A DNA stretch of 64,000 nucleotides from Heterodera schachtii. Its lineage: Eukaryota; Nematoda; Chromadorea; Rhabditida; Heteroderidae. The DNA lies in NCBI GenBank assembly GCA_023374025.1, contig SIJG01000038.1:1097104-1161103 (forward strand), given 5' to 3'. The notes under the pieces were generated by a model. It was not told the DNA's origin. It was given only the letters and a program-made list of their open reading frames with translations, and did not search any database. Positions 46,016 through 58,520 of the stretch are shown here, piece after piece; position 1 is the first letter of the stretch; each line of letters begins with the position of its first letter. The position numbers and the translations under genes are program-made.

Positions 46016-48864
46016 TAATTTGAATGTATTTTTAAAATTCTTATTAGAACTAATATAAATTTTCTATTACATTTTGTTGGAACTAATAAAATCTGAGACT
46101 GACAATTATTCTTATTTCTACGATTTGTTGTTTATTATATTTCGTATTTATTTAATGATCATTTCTTCAATTTTCATTTTGCAAAAAAATTATAGTTAAT
46201 TATATTTGATTATTTATCAAGTTTAAATCATATTTGTATTTTCCACAATGCCATTTGTGTTTATAAATGAATAAAAAATTATATTTAATTACATTTGATT
46301 ATTTATCAAGTAGAAATCACATTTGCAAGCACCTTCTCTGCTTATTTATGTCAAATTTACCTTAAAAAACAATATTTTAACAATGTTCATTTATTATAAT
46401 TTTTTATATTTATTTTATATTATTTGACAAAAACTTTGTTTTATTAACTTTTGAAATAATTTTTGTTTTATTTAATATTATATTAAATTTTATATTAGGA
46501 TTTAATATTTAGAATGGTTGGTTATATTTTCAATACTTGTAAACTTATTTGATGGAGTTTCTCTCTTTTCTTCTACTCGTGACGTCCATTATCTCAAATG
46601 TATGAAACATCGTCTGAATATGCTTACTTTTAATTAATCTTGCAAAACCATTTATTTCAGTTTTTATTTTTAAAGTTTAGTATTCTTCTTTATATTAAGT
46701 AATAAAATAATATAATGAAAGAAAGTAATTTAAAGTTTGAAATCTTTTTTAATTTTTCTTGATCAAAAATTTAATTAAATTCATATGAGGCAATTTTTTA
46801 TATCGTTTTTCAAATTTTCTCTTATTTAATTATTTAAAATAGTATTGTTTGTTGGTGAAAATTTTTTTTCTCATGAATTATTAATGTTTAATTGTTTTAA
46901 CAACAGATACTTTGAAGGAAAGAATTTCTGCTATCTTCATTTCTAAATATGTTACTTTTTCTAAGCATAATGATAATAAAAATTTTTAATTATGAGAATT
47001 TTTTATTTTGATTTAGTTTAACCAAAAGTTTAAGTCTCATTTTTCTCTTATGTTATATTGTTTTATATAATTATTGTTGTTTCGTTTTCAACATATTGTT
47101 TCTTTTTACCCTTTATGTAAAAATTATTTTCATTTAAATTATAAAAGATTTTGAATTAATTAAGCACTTTCGTAATTTAAAAATTATAAATGTGTATTTA
47201 CCTTGCAATAAATGATTTTAATACCAAGAAACAAACAGAATCATAATTGAAGAGATTAAAACATTAATAATAAAAAGGAAGTAATAACTGAAATTTTTAT
47301 TACTACATATAAGATTGTCCAGATTTTTAAAAATAAAGTGATCTATTTTAAAGTATATGTATTTTCTTATGACTCTGCATTTTTAATGAGTTTTTTTTCT
47401 TTTCCACGACCTCTTTGCTGAAAAAAGATTTTTATCGTTCGCAGATAAAGACAGATAGATGCAAGTTGAAATAAAAAAATGTAGGCATGAAATCAAGAAC
47501 CGGCGCCATGCGCCGCAAAAAATTGTAAAAATCTGATTTTTTGATCCGAATGCACTGAATTTACGATTTGCTTATTTCCTCCCCAAAATTGTTAAAATAG
47601 ATAATGAGAGATGAAAAATATAATTAATATTTTAAACATTTTTGATCGAATAAATTGTAAAAATAATTGTTTTGATGCAATTTGCAAAATGTTCTTATTT
47701 TTGACCCTAAAATCTTATTTTTTTAGCCCTGATGTTCTTATTTTGAAAATTTTGAGATAGAAACCCTGAATTAAACCGACTCTAATAAATATGAATAATA
47801 ACATTAATTCATCATCTTCTTTCGTTAATGAATTTGGAGAGTCATCAATTTTCAGAGAACGGTACGACCTTTTTTATTAATAGACCTTTTAACATTTAAT
47901 CACCTTTTCATCTTCCAGAGAACAAATTATTGAACAATTGTATTGGTATTACCGTTAATATTTTTCGCAACATAACTTAAATTATTTGCTTGTAAATTTG
48001 CCATTCCATTATTTCTTTTTTCAGTTTAAATATTTCATATGCTCTTTATCTTTGTCTACATGTCAAGGGTTTATGTATAAAAATTCATATTATTTTATTA
48101 TTTTACTTTTCTTTAAATTTTTGTTTTTAATTGAGTAATTATTTATTTTCATGTGGTTTCATTTAAAGAAATATGTTGACTAAGTAATTTTAATTGAGAA
48201 GAATCTTTTGCTAACAATAAGATCATATATTTTCTTACGTAATATAATATTTTTTATGCGTATGATCATTTTTATTTAAATATTTTAATTTGTGCTATAT
48301 GCTTCTATTAATTTTTTACACATAAGTGTATTCTTTTGGAGTTAAATAATATTTGAGAATATTTCTTTAAATCTCCTTCTAGTACAAAATCGCTCTTTGC
48401 AGAATGAATTTCTTGGGATGTTATTATAAATATAGAAATTTCAATAAAAACCATACATAATTTTTTGTTAGATTTTATTTAATTTGAATCAAGTTATCTA
48501 TGAACTATTTTTGGAACAATTTTATTTATTTAAAATTAATCTAATCTTATTTCTATTATTTTATGCTTTTTTTCATCATTGACTATCGTTTTTTTTTTGT
48601 AAAATTTGTTTTACAATTTGATATTTGTAGATTTTTAAATTAATATAACTATATTATCAGTAATACATTATATTCTAATTTTTTACTCTCGTATTGGTGG
48701 ATTTATATAATTAAACATTTTAATACTGAATAATTGCTCAATGATTGTTTAATTATTTGCACTTTTGTGCATTGATTTATCAATATATACTATTATATTT
48801 TGTATTTATTATTTTTTATTTAAAAATAAAGGTATTCGGTTTTACATTTAAAAAATTATTTTAA
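46016..48864. other. AT-rich desert, part 7
   Basis: Contains a diverged pair of ATTTGATTATTTATCAAGT units (46195-46330), a hAT-derived fragment (47480-47768) and a short dispersed repeat at 48675-48775. No gene recognised. Confidence 0.5.
47480..47768. mobile_element. hAT element C family, fragment
   Basis: Shares with element C the TTCTTATTTTTGACCC and AAATCTTATTTTTT blocks and a GC block (GGCGCCATGCGCCGC). It ends at AAACCCTG, a possible terminus. The other end and target duplication were not found. Confidence 0.4.
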
Positions 48865-51445
48865 TAATTTTGCATTATTTTATTCAATTTTTTCGTTTTT
48901 TGTTATTTTATATTTGAATATTCCCATATCAAATGTAGAATTAGTTATTTAAATCCATACAAATATATAAAGAAATTTTAATTTTTGAGAATGCTAATTT
49001 AAAATAAATGATGCCATAGTCTTTATATATCAACTTTTTATGGAATTTTATCTGTATAAAAATCAAATTTATTTGAGGTTTTAATTCTTGGTTTTCTGAA
49101 TTTATATTATTTTTTTATTTAATTTGCTACAATGCTTGGCTGTGGGGCAGATTTAGTGGACAAATCCGAATTGTATTTAGGCATTAGCTAAAATTTGTCT
49201 CAAAACAAAAAAACCTTAAAAATTTGTTGAAAAGTATTAATTTTATTTAACTTTACAATATTATTAATTTTATCCTTTATCATTTATTTAATTTACAAAA
49301 TCCAAGAAGTTAAATCATTAAAAATATAAATTATTTTTTAATGTTTCTTTGTTTCAATTCTTGTACCAATAACATAGCAATGTTCCCACATTCGTGTATG
49401 TACGTTTTTAGATGATTATGAAAACTCTTTCAGCTATTATAGAAACTTTTTAAATTATTTTTTCATTAATATATTTCATTAATTAGTTTTATTTTATTTT
49501 ATTTTAGTAAATTTGCATATTCCTTTAACTTCGCATTCATGGCTTATAACATTTCTATATTTATAAAAATGTACATTTATTTTGCTATTTGCCTCGTGCC
49601 CGTCCGAGGTCGATAAATTTAATTATTTTTTAATTATGATTGATTGATTAAGATTAGGAGATTTTTTAAAATGTAATTAAATAATTTTATGACTATGAAA
49701 ATAGAAACATTAAATTTTTATTTAGTTTTTTTATATTTTAAAATGTTGTAATGGCTTAATGGTGGAAAAAATTTTATATATTAGTGCTGCAACCCACAGG
49801 TTTCGATATATGAAATGAAGATTTATTCGAGTGATTTTCCGAGAAAAAGATGCATATATGAGCGCGCACAGTGTTTCAAATATAATTATAGATTTTTTAG
49901 AATAAGCCAAACAAGCTTTTTATTAATTTAAATAAGACTCGTGATAGTAGCAATGAGTGTGTTGAGATTAAAACAACACATCTTATATTTTTAAATACAA
50001 TTACTTTGATTAATATTTTCGCAATTTTAAACACACATCCGGTTATTGATATTTAGTGAACTTTAAATATTTATTATTGATAAATTAAATATTCTTTCAT
50101 TTATAAATACAATTTTTATTTTCAATTCGTTAATAGGGATATTTATTTGATTCATATAAATTAAGAAGTTCTTTTGATGATTAATGTTTTATTTATGTAA
50201 TTTTTATAAATCTTTAAAATACTGAAATGTTTTATTTTATATATTGTGACAAAGTGCCTTTAGAGCATTTTTAATCTATCCGCAATTTAATTAATAGATT
50301 TAGTTAATATACAGATATTTGTACTATATTTGACCCAGCAAAATAATATAGTCATTTATGTTTAATTTTTGATTTAATTATTTCATTTTAAATTTTCCTT
50401 TTTGTAGCTATTTTGCATACATTACTTATAACAAATATAAATTCATAATTTTAACTTTGTATTTGTTTACTTGACTGGTTGAGAAATGAAGTTTGTTTGA
50501 CATGAAAACCATTATGTTAATGTCTTGAATATTTGTTTTTATTTTTTATTACGGGAATTTGATTAAATAAACATATAAACTGATATTTTAATAGAGTACT
50601 TTCATTTTATGAGTTTAATTTTCTGCTTTTTGCATTTATTTCAGTCTTTTAAGGTTGAAAACCCTTGGCCTTCCGTTTGCCAGATAAAAAGATGAACAAA
50701 AGACTTTATTTGTTTTTTTTAATTCAATAATCGTTTGTTTTTATTCATTTATATCTAATAAAGTTTACAATATAATTCTCAAAATATTCTTTTGTTATCT
50801 TGGATTGTTTGTGTAGAAATTTCTTATAACATTCTAAAATAGTTCTACAGAGTTTGTTTTTCGACTCACATGGGATTAAAGTCGCAATTAGAATAATGAT
50901 TGAAAAGATTTCCTAGATCTATTTATTACATTATTTACTTTCAAATAGTTTTATTATTAAAATTAATATTATATTAATTTTTTAAGTACTTTGAATAATA
51001 AGAACCATTTATTTTTTAATTCTATTATTTTTTAAATTAGTAATTATATTTGTTAATCATATAGTTTTTATTTCCGAATAGATACGCATACTATGGTAAG
51101 TGAACAACAACACTTAAAGCTTATACTAATACATTCATGTTTTAAATATTAAATTAAAATATATTCGGTTTCTTCGATTTATTATCTATTCTTTTGGGTC
51201 AGGATCATGTAATTTTTTCTTCACGGTCGAATGAGATTTGCATTCTCTGACTAAATTTTTTTATAAATTTGAATATTTTGATAAATTTAAATTTCAAAAT
51301 TTAATTCTTCAATTCTACAGCACGGTTAATCTTTTTCATAGAATGACATTGTTGGCGCTTTTCTTTAACAATTTTCATTTTATAACATGTTGGGTTTAAC
51401 CAAGTTTCGATTATTACTATGATTCTGGGTTTTATTAATTGCTCA
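48865..51445 (+). repeat. Segmental duplication, copy 2 (order B-A-C)
   Basis: B about 48865-49555, A about 49780-50215, C about 50825-51445. Block C begins where 20375 continues directly from B in copy 1. The extra 49560-50825 segment is bordered by CTTATAACATT on both sides. A small GC hairpin, GCCTCG with CGAGG, sits at about 49591-49613. Confidence 0.8.
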
Positions 51446-51991
51446 TTCCATTAAGTTCTTACGTATTCATCTGATTTTTTGTGTAAAGATTCGAAATATT
51501 ATTTTTTTGAAATTATCTACTTTTTTGAATTAGTTTTTAATTTTTATTTTATTCATTTTTTCGTGTTTATTTTTCATTTCCAATTCTCTCGTCCATTAAT
51601 TTGGTCATTTTCATTTCAATTTCATCTGGAAATTTTATTGTTTTGAGCAATGATCAAAAATCTTCCTAGAAATATTATTCGATTTAATAAAAAGATGGAT
51701 TTACGATTCACGTTATAGACGATTATCGTTACTTAATAATTTAAGTAATTTATAATTATAAGAAATTAACTTGTAATTTTTAAAAATGATTCTTCCTTCC
51801 CACATTATAAAAATCCAAATATTTTTTCATTTTATTTTTCAATTTTCATTTTATTTTTCAATTTAAATTCATTTTTGTACTATCCATTGACAGTTTTTCA
51901 GGGAACCATTTTTTTCATATATTTTGATATAGGATTTTTTATTCAACGTGTTATTTAGTTGAAATTGAGTTGTTGTCTATATTATAAACAA

Positions 51992-52183
51992 ATGCCGGAT
52001 GAATTCTGCAAATTTTGCTTGTTTTTATTCTTTTTGTTGGGAATTCTCCCAATCCTAAAAATAGGCACAAAAAGTGGCGAAACAGACACCTATAGACTTG
52101 TTTTAGTCATACGGCACAAAATTTATTATACGCAAGAATATTTACTTTTCCGAGATTTATTCTTTCAGTACACGAATCATTAG
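51992..52183 (+). CDS. Candidate small protein, 63 residues
   Basis: ATG at 51992 (MPDEFCKFC), then a strongly hydrophobic run LFLFFLLGILPILKIG, then a hydrophilic tail with GETDTYRLVLVIRHKIYY and a stop at 52181-52183. It resembles a short membrane or secreted protein. Codon composition is less AT-driven than in neighbouring frames. Unknown family. Confidence 0.35.
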   Translation: MPDEFCKFCLFLFFLLGILPILKIGTKSGETDTYRLVLVIRHKIYYTQEYLLFRDLFFQYTNH

Positions 52184-53402
52184 AAAATTACGTGCTCATT
52201 ATCGAAATATGAAGATTATATTTTTAAAATGTAATATCGAAAAGAAACATTTTATTCATTATATTAATATTTTTACAAGTTTTTGCTCTATAATAAATTT
52301 TAAAAAATTGATAATAATTTTCAGTTATTTGATTGCTATTTGCGGAATTTGTGAATTAAAATATTTAACTTAAAACATATATAACATTAATGTTTATCTA
52401 GGTTTTTTAAAAAATTTTTAAATATCAACAATTATCCTTAGCATTAATTGGTAAAATTGTTCAAGCTGATGCACAAACAATGGCTGATTAATCCTAAAAT
52501 GTCGATTATTATTTTTTCATCTATTTAATTATTTTTTTATTCTCAGTTGTCTTTTATATTTGGTTTTATAATCCCGAAATCAGGCATTCTTTATTTCTGA
52601 TGTCGACTTTTCTACATAATTATTTTCTTTTAATTATTAACTAAAATTTTTTGAAATAATATTTTTGTATTCCTGTCTTTTTTCAGCGTAAATTGTGTGT
52701 TATGATTCATAAATCGAATAAAAATAGGTATACATTTAGAAAATTTATTATCGTTTAATTATAAAATGGTTATCAAATAATTTATTTTCCTTTTTGGAAA
52801 GCGTTTATAATGACTCGATTATTAATTTACCATTGAAAAATACAGGTTTTATACTACCATTTTCATTATTTATTTATTTATAATAATTTCATTATAATAT
52901 TTTTTTTGTAAAATAGTTGTATTTTTGTAAAATTTTCCTTTAATTTAATATATTTAATTTTTTTAAATTTCTTTAAAATAATTTTTTGTATAATTTCAAT
53001 TATATCTACTTTTGTTGCATAGACTAATTGTAAGACATAAATTTAATTTTTATAAAGTATTATATTTACTTTTCTTCGTTTTGTATGTCAAAACAAGTTT
53101 TACTTTGCATTTTTAACTTGTTTTCTGATTATGTTTTAGAATTCACATTAATTTAAACTTCAGATATTTTCTGTGGAATTTCTTAGTATTTTTCCTTATA
53201 AAATTATTCTTTTATTTTTTTTTTATATTTTATTTTTTAAATGAATATTTGCTTTCATATTTTTTTAATATGATAAAATTTATGATTTTTAACAATAATA
53301 TTTCATATTTAGTACGACATTTTTATTGCCGTAATCTTTATTATTTTTTCTTTGCTTTGTTCTATCTGTTCTACTGATTGCAAATACAGTTTTGATAGTG
53401 CT

Positions 53403-53554
53403 TTATTGGACAAACCAACAATAGTTCCATATTTTCATTGTTTTTTCCAACTCACTTTCTTGCGCTTGATATCCATCAACTTTCACCACAAGTAGTTTGA
53501 AGCGATTCTTTTTGAAAAAACAGAAGCAAATCACAATAATGACACATTTGGCTT
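53403..53554 (-). pseudogene. Open minus-strand island, possible exon relic
   Basis: About 49 codons open between stops, without ATG: hydrophobic CVIIVICFCFF, then KKNRFKLLVVKVDGYQAQES. GC is above the flanks. No family recognised. Confidence 0.2.
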
Positions 53555-53594
53555 ATTAATAATTTAGTGGTTATTAGAATAATGCTTTATTAAT

Positions 53595-53710
53595 TTTTCT
53601 TGCAGGTATGTCCGGTTTCGTGAGTGGCTTCATCTTTTGTATTTAAATTGTTCATTATGCGTAACTTCAAGAGTTTTTGCAAATTTCTTATTTTACATTA
53701 TTAGATGATT
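53595..53710 (+). repeat. Dispersed repeat, copy 1 (partner 61885-61985)
   Basis: TTTCGTGAGTGGCTTCA followed by TTTTGTATTTAAATT, then CTTACCTTCAA-like and TTACATTAGATGA blocks, occur at both places. Confidence 0.7.
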
Positions 53711-54329
53711 TGTTCTTAAGTATTATTTTTTGCAACAGTTTATCTTAATTTTTTCATAATTAATTTTATTATGAATGCATTTCTTTTTATAGCTCTTTTA
53801 TTTTTCATCGGCTTAATTTGATATTTTTTATTCATTTATTTCATTCCGCGGAAATTACCTAGCATGATATTTCTTATAATATATTTTTATTTTTAGGTTT
53901 AAAATTGCTTCTTCTTTTTGCGCTTTAAGTATTGTATATTTGCTCCATTTTTCTATAATCTCGTACTGGATCTTGTATTATTCCTGAATTGGTTATCTTA
54001 CCTAGTATTTCATTGTATTTCATTCATGTTCAATAGGCAATTTGCACTGCAAAATTTTCCGTTTATTGCCATTTATCTCCAACTTAAACGCAGATCGCAT
54101 TATATTCTGAATTTTATGTTTTAGATTTGTGTTAATTTTTCAAGAAGTTTATTTATTTTATTTTATGCCTTAGTTTCATTTTTCCCTATCAAATATTTAT
54201 GAAATTAATTTAAATCAGTTATTCATAAAACACATACAATATTAAAAATTTTCGAATAATTTATTATTTCACAAGCGTTTAAAACGGAAATTTTATATTC
54301 AAAATTAAACTTATTCGAAGAATTTAACT

Positions 54330-54620
54330 ATATCATCATTCCGTACCATAGGCAATGGCAAAAATGGTGCTAGGTCGAAGGACAAAAAATGCAAATACTT
54401 TAGAAATTATTTTTTCTATTTTTAAAACAACCATAAACTCAAAAATTAAGCAATTATAGTTCTTTTTTTGGACAAATCTGTTACAAATTTCAATAAAATT
54501 TAATTTTTTTTTCCCGGCGGCGCCTATCGGCACCGCCTAACCCCCTCCCTGTGCCAGAAAAGATTTTGTAAAAGGTGCGCCGCGAAAAAAGATTTATCAA
54601 AACAGGTATTTTTATAAGTT
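54330..54620 (+). mobile_element. hAT element C family, fragment
   Basis: Contains CCCGGCGGCGCCTATCGGCA, flanked by AAATCTGTTACAAATTTC and by GCGCCGCGAAAAAAGA, as in the core of element C. No termini found. Confidence 0.5.
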
Positions 54621-54949
54621 GAAAAACATAGAAAAATTCTCTAAGAATTTTTGGAATTTAAAAAATAATAGACAATTTAATGAAAATTATTGCATGCAAA
54701 AAAATTTTCTATTATTTGTAGAGCACAAAAATTACCAGTTTTTGCCACTACCCTCGAATGTATTATTATAGATTAATTTTAAAAAATCAATTTCAAAAAT
54801 TAAATTTTTAAATTTTTGTTCATTAATAAAAACAATATTTAATAATTTACATCGAAAGAATTTTTAAAAGGTTTAAAATATAATATTTTCATTTAAAAAA
54901 TAATTAAAGTAAAAATTTTAGAAAAAAATCAAAATTTTTTCGTAAAAAA

Positions 54950-55095
54950 AATTTTTCCCGTTCCCGGCGGGATTCCCGTTAAAATTGAAGGATTTTTACG
55001 GGAACGGGAAAAAGGCGGAAATCCCGTTCGGGAATCCCGCCCCGTTCTTTTTCGTTTTCTCGTTCCCGTTCCCGGAAAAAATTTTTTACCGGGCT
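54950..55095. repeat. CCCGTTCCCGG-type GC-rich palindromic patch
   Basis: Inverted units (TTCCCGTTCCCGGCGGGA; GGGAACGGGAAAAAGGCG) ending in ACCGGGCTCTA, which resembles a hAT right terminus of the 57158 element type. A left end and target duplication could not be confirmed. Confidence 0.5.
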
Positions 55096-55489
55096 CTAGT
55101 TTCTTAAATGTATTTTTTCTTTTAATATTTTGAAAAAAAATTTTCCGTTATCTGCCTTTCCCAAAAATGCAATATACCTGTATATCATTCACAGATTTTA
55201 ATTTATCTATAATTTCAATATTTTATTTAAAAAGTATTTTATATTTGAATTTGTTGTATTTTTATTCCTTGTAAAGATTTAAGCTTCTTGTTAATAATAT
55301 TGAAATTTTTGCAAATTCAACTAAATTATTTATGTTATTGTATTTTTTAAAGTAAAAAAATAAAGAAATTTGCTAATAAATTATCCATTTTTTATTTCAG
55401 TTTTTATTTTTTTTGTTATTCTTTTTGTTTTATTTACTCTTTTATTTTCAGAGTTCTCAATATTTTAAATTTTAATTCCTGTATTTTTG

Positions 55490-55770
55490 TATTATTAGAA
55501 TCAGAATGTTACGAATTCTTTTTATATTTTTCTTGCTGCGATAATCGCGTGTCCTATTTCGTGGGTAGATAAGATCCTAGTTGTTTTTATATTTATATTA
55601 ATTTAATTTATATTTTTTTTTGCTATTCAGAATGCATTAAATTTTGAATTATATTTATGTAAGTAATTATAAGATCATGCCGCCTTTTGTTGAATAATAC
55701 CATTATCTGATTTTATTATCGATTTGCCTCGATGACAAATTTCATAACCACATACATAAGCTTTCAATTA
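55490..55770 (+). repeat. Dispersed repeat family, copy 2
   Basis: Contains ATTAGAATCAGAATGTTACG, TTGCTGCGATAATCG and GATTTGCCTCGATGACAAAT, matching 8925-9110 in order. A third partial copy (AATTTGCCTCGAAGGCAAAA) is at 56640-56710. Confidence 0.55.
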
Positions 55771-55977
55771 TTTAATTTTTTCATTGCTTATAAATTATCT
55801 AATTTAAAATAAAAGAGGAATAAGGATCGTTTGTTTTGCATGGCTTGCGTTACTGGAACTAAATAAAGCATTGATTGGCTCGATTAGTTTCAGTAATATT
55901 TTCTATCTTTTATTTCCTGAAAATTTAGTGCTTTAAGAATTAATTTTATTTTTTTGCTATTCGGAATGCATTATTAA

Positions 55978-56576
55978 TAGGGCTGCTAATTTTATGTAAA
56001 TACATATCATATTTTTTCCTGGATTCTCCATGCTTGAATAGTAGGAAAAACATTTTTTCTTTTTTGTGTTTGCGAACAAAAGTTGGGACTTTTATTTACA
56101 TATTTTGTGATTTTTCTATTTTTATACATATTTTGCACTTTTTCGCATTTTTTCGTACATATTTTGCATTTTTTAAGAATTTTTAATGAATTTTTTATTA
56201 AATGCCCCAAAAATATCCAAAAGTTCGCAATTTTTTCAAAACTTTTGAGAGTTTGTAGAATTTTCTTGTGAAGAATTTAAAAAATTTCTGAAAATGTACC
56301 AAAAAGTCGTTTTTTTTCAAAAATCAGATATTAAAAATTAATTTTAAAATGCTATAAGGTGATTCTAAGCCTATTTAGGTCATTTTATGGCATTTTTTGC
56401 CTATTTTACTTTTTACGAAGAATTTTTTCCCAAAAATAACCATTTAAAAAATTTTATTTTACATATTTTAGTACATATTTGGCGGTTTTTGTACATATTA
56501 ATACATATTTTAGCATTTTTTATATATATTTATTTACATAATTCGCAAATTTTCTTACATAAAACTAGCAGCCCTA
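55978..56576 (-). mobile_element. hAT MITE, 599 bp, copy 2
   Basis: Exact 8-bp duplication ATTATTAA at 55970-55977 and 56577-56584. Termini TAGGGCTGCTAATTTTATGT and AAACTAGCAGCCCTA. The interior matches 42239-42836 in reverse complement. It encodes nothing; overlapping ORFs are artefacts of TACATATTTT-type repeats. Confidence 0.9.
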
Positions 56577-57157
56577 ATTATTAAATATTGAACTATAAAT
56601 ATGTAACTTATTTTAACATCATACAGCCGGTCAAATAATAAATAGATTGATTGATTTTTTGTGAATTTGCCTCGAAGGCAAAATTAACTGCGGTAAAAAC
56701 TGAATTTTCATCGTTTATAATTTACATATATTAATTTAATGTTATTTTGTTAATTTAATATTAATTTTCTTAATTATAAATATTATTTAATTCAGTTTAA
56801 AAGATTTATTAAACTGACTCTTGAATAACATTTAATTGTTAATTTTAAATTTAATTTGCACGTTAATAATAAAAAATAGCATTGAAGAATGTTGCATTGG
56901 TAGCAAAAGAAGAAAAATTTGGGCTTTAAAAATGTATTTTTGAATTATTATAAATTCCAGTAATTGCTTTTGCATTGAACATCATTCAGATCTTTTCAAT
57001 TTATTGAGTAATTTAAATTTATTTCCATAAATTAACCAATGAGCGATACTAATGAAAAAGTTTATATTGCTGTTTACATATTTTATCACATGGAAAAATT
57101 TACATGGAAAGCATGAAAAAACTTTTTTCAGCTCGGTTTTTGATTAATGATTTTTAA

Positions 57158-57925
57158 TAGAGACCGGACGGGACCGGGATCCCGCTGGGATTTGCCGGGA
57201 CTCCCGGTCCCGGGTTTTTTGGGCAAACCACCGGGACCGGGAGTCCCGGAAAAACGGGACTCCCGGAGCCGGGATCCCGTCCCGGTCCATTTTCCAAGTC
57301 CCGATCCCGGTCTCGGCCATTTGGGCCGGGATTAACGGGACTAAATTTCATCAGTGAAACTGCCCCAAATTTGAAAAAATATAATATTTTTTTTTGGCGA
57401 AATCTCTTTTATTTTAAAGTCTAAAGACCAATTCAAATTGATTTTGATTTTCATACATACATGCCATTCATTTTTTATTTTTAAATCCCTTAAAATGTTT
57501 TTAGGAATGAATACATCAATCTGGAAAATAGGTCTATTTGAAAAATCAAAGGATGGAAAAATGGCGGAGTGCCGAGAATGTAAAGAAAATGGAATGCCCA
57601 AGTATGAATTTAAGCTGTCTGACTCCAGCACAAAGTCACTCAAAATTCATCTTTTTTCAACAACACATGCAAATTCGGAATATGTCAAAAATTTATAGAA
57701 GATGACGCAATTTTTAAATTTTATAATTGATTTTCGAATTTTTAATCAAAATTTCAAAAATTTTGAAAAAAATCCCGGGTCCCGGCGGGATCCCGGCCCA
57801 AAAACTGGGACCGGGACCGGGAGTCCCGGAAAAACGGGACTCCCGGAGCCGGGATCCCGTCCCGGTCCATTTTCCAGGTCCCGGTCCCGATCCCGGTCCC
57901 GGCCATTTCAAAATTCCGGTCTCTA
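57158..57925 (+). mobile_element. 768-bp hAT element carrying a BED finger
   Basis: Exact 8-bp duplication ATTTTTAA at 57150-57157 and 57926-57933. Termini TAGAGACCGG and CCGGTCTCTA. Just inside both ends are large inverted arrays of GGGACCGGGA-type units, including GGGACTCCCGGAGCCGGGAT on both sides. The middle encodes a BED zinc finger but no catalytic domain, so the element is a non-autonomous derivative. Confidence 0.92.
57505..57698 (+). CDS. BED-type zinc finger, truncated hAT transposase N-terminus
   Basis: After a TTTTTAG acceptor-like site the frame reads SIWKIGLFEKSKDGKMAEC, then a C-x2-C pair (CRECKENG) and an H-x5-H pair (IHLFSTTHAN), to a stop at 57696-57698. The order aromatic-K-x-FE, CxxC, L, HxxxxxH is the BED finger signature, the DNA-binding domain at the N-terminus of hAT transposases. 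No RNase-H-like catalytic region or dimerisation domain follows. The stop ends the frame before the right-hand arrays, so it may be a fossil or a stand-alone DNA-binding peptide able to bind the element's ends. Confidence 0.7.
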
Positions 57926-58520
57926 ATTTTTAAAATATTAAAATTTTTTGGAGTTTAGAACCAATATTTTATCTAGGGGGAAAAATTGAAAAAATGGATA
58001 AGAAAAAAAAAAATTCTTGCAATACAAAATTTTGTATTTTTTGAAAATTAATTTAAAAATCAAAAATTTTTTATTGGTTGGAAAATATTATCTTAAAATA
58101 TGCACAAAATTTTTATAAATAAAAATTATTTCTTTAACATATGCGGTATCTGGCAGTTAAACAAAAAATTTAAGATTTTAAACCTAAATTTTTTTGATTA
58201 ATTTATAATTTTTCTTTTCTTATATAACGATTTTCGCAACTTTTAAATGGCTTATAAACCGATTATCGCTGAATTTATTTTTTAAACAGAGTTTAAATTG
58301 AAACATTTTTTGAGTTCAACGTCAAAAATCTTATGTGATTTTAGAAATATATAAAAATTCAGTTTTTTGATTTGTCATGGTCATTCTTATAACTAAGAAT
58401 TGAATAAGAAAAAAGCTTTTCAAAATTCGTAAAAATTATTTAAATAAAAAGCTAATCTTCTGGAAAAAATTATCAAAACCCATTTTTAGGTAAATATTGG
58501 TCATAAGCCCCAAACTCAAA

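Larger units (their letters stand above)
51446..55489. other. AT-rich desert, part 8
   Basis: Includes the ORF at 51992-52183, an open minus-strand island (about 53403-53554), a repeat shared with 61.9 kb (53595-53710), an open frame of about 65 codons near 53920-54124 with no recognised features, and hAT fragments from 54330 on. Confidence 0.5.

Noticed and set aside
54716..55092. A complete hAT element bounded by TAGAGC and GCTCTA
   Set aside because: The flanking 8-bp sequences differ (ATTATTTG versus GTTTCTTA), so no target duplication.
8375..58500. Mitochondrial DNA insertion (numt) as the source of AT-richness
   Set aside because: I recognised no conserved mitochondrial protein or rRNA motif, though a diverged numt cannot be excluded without a search.
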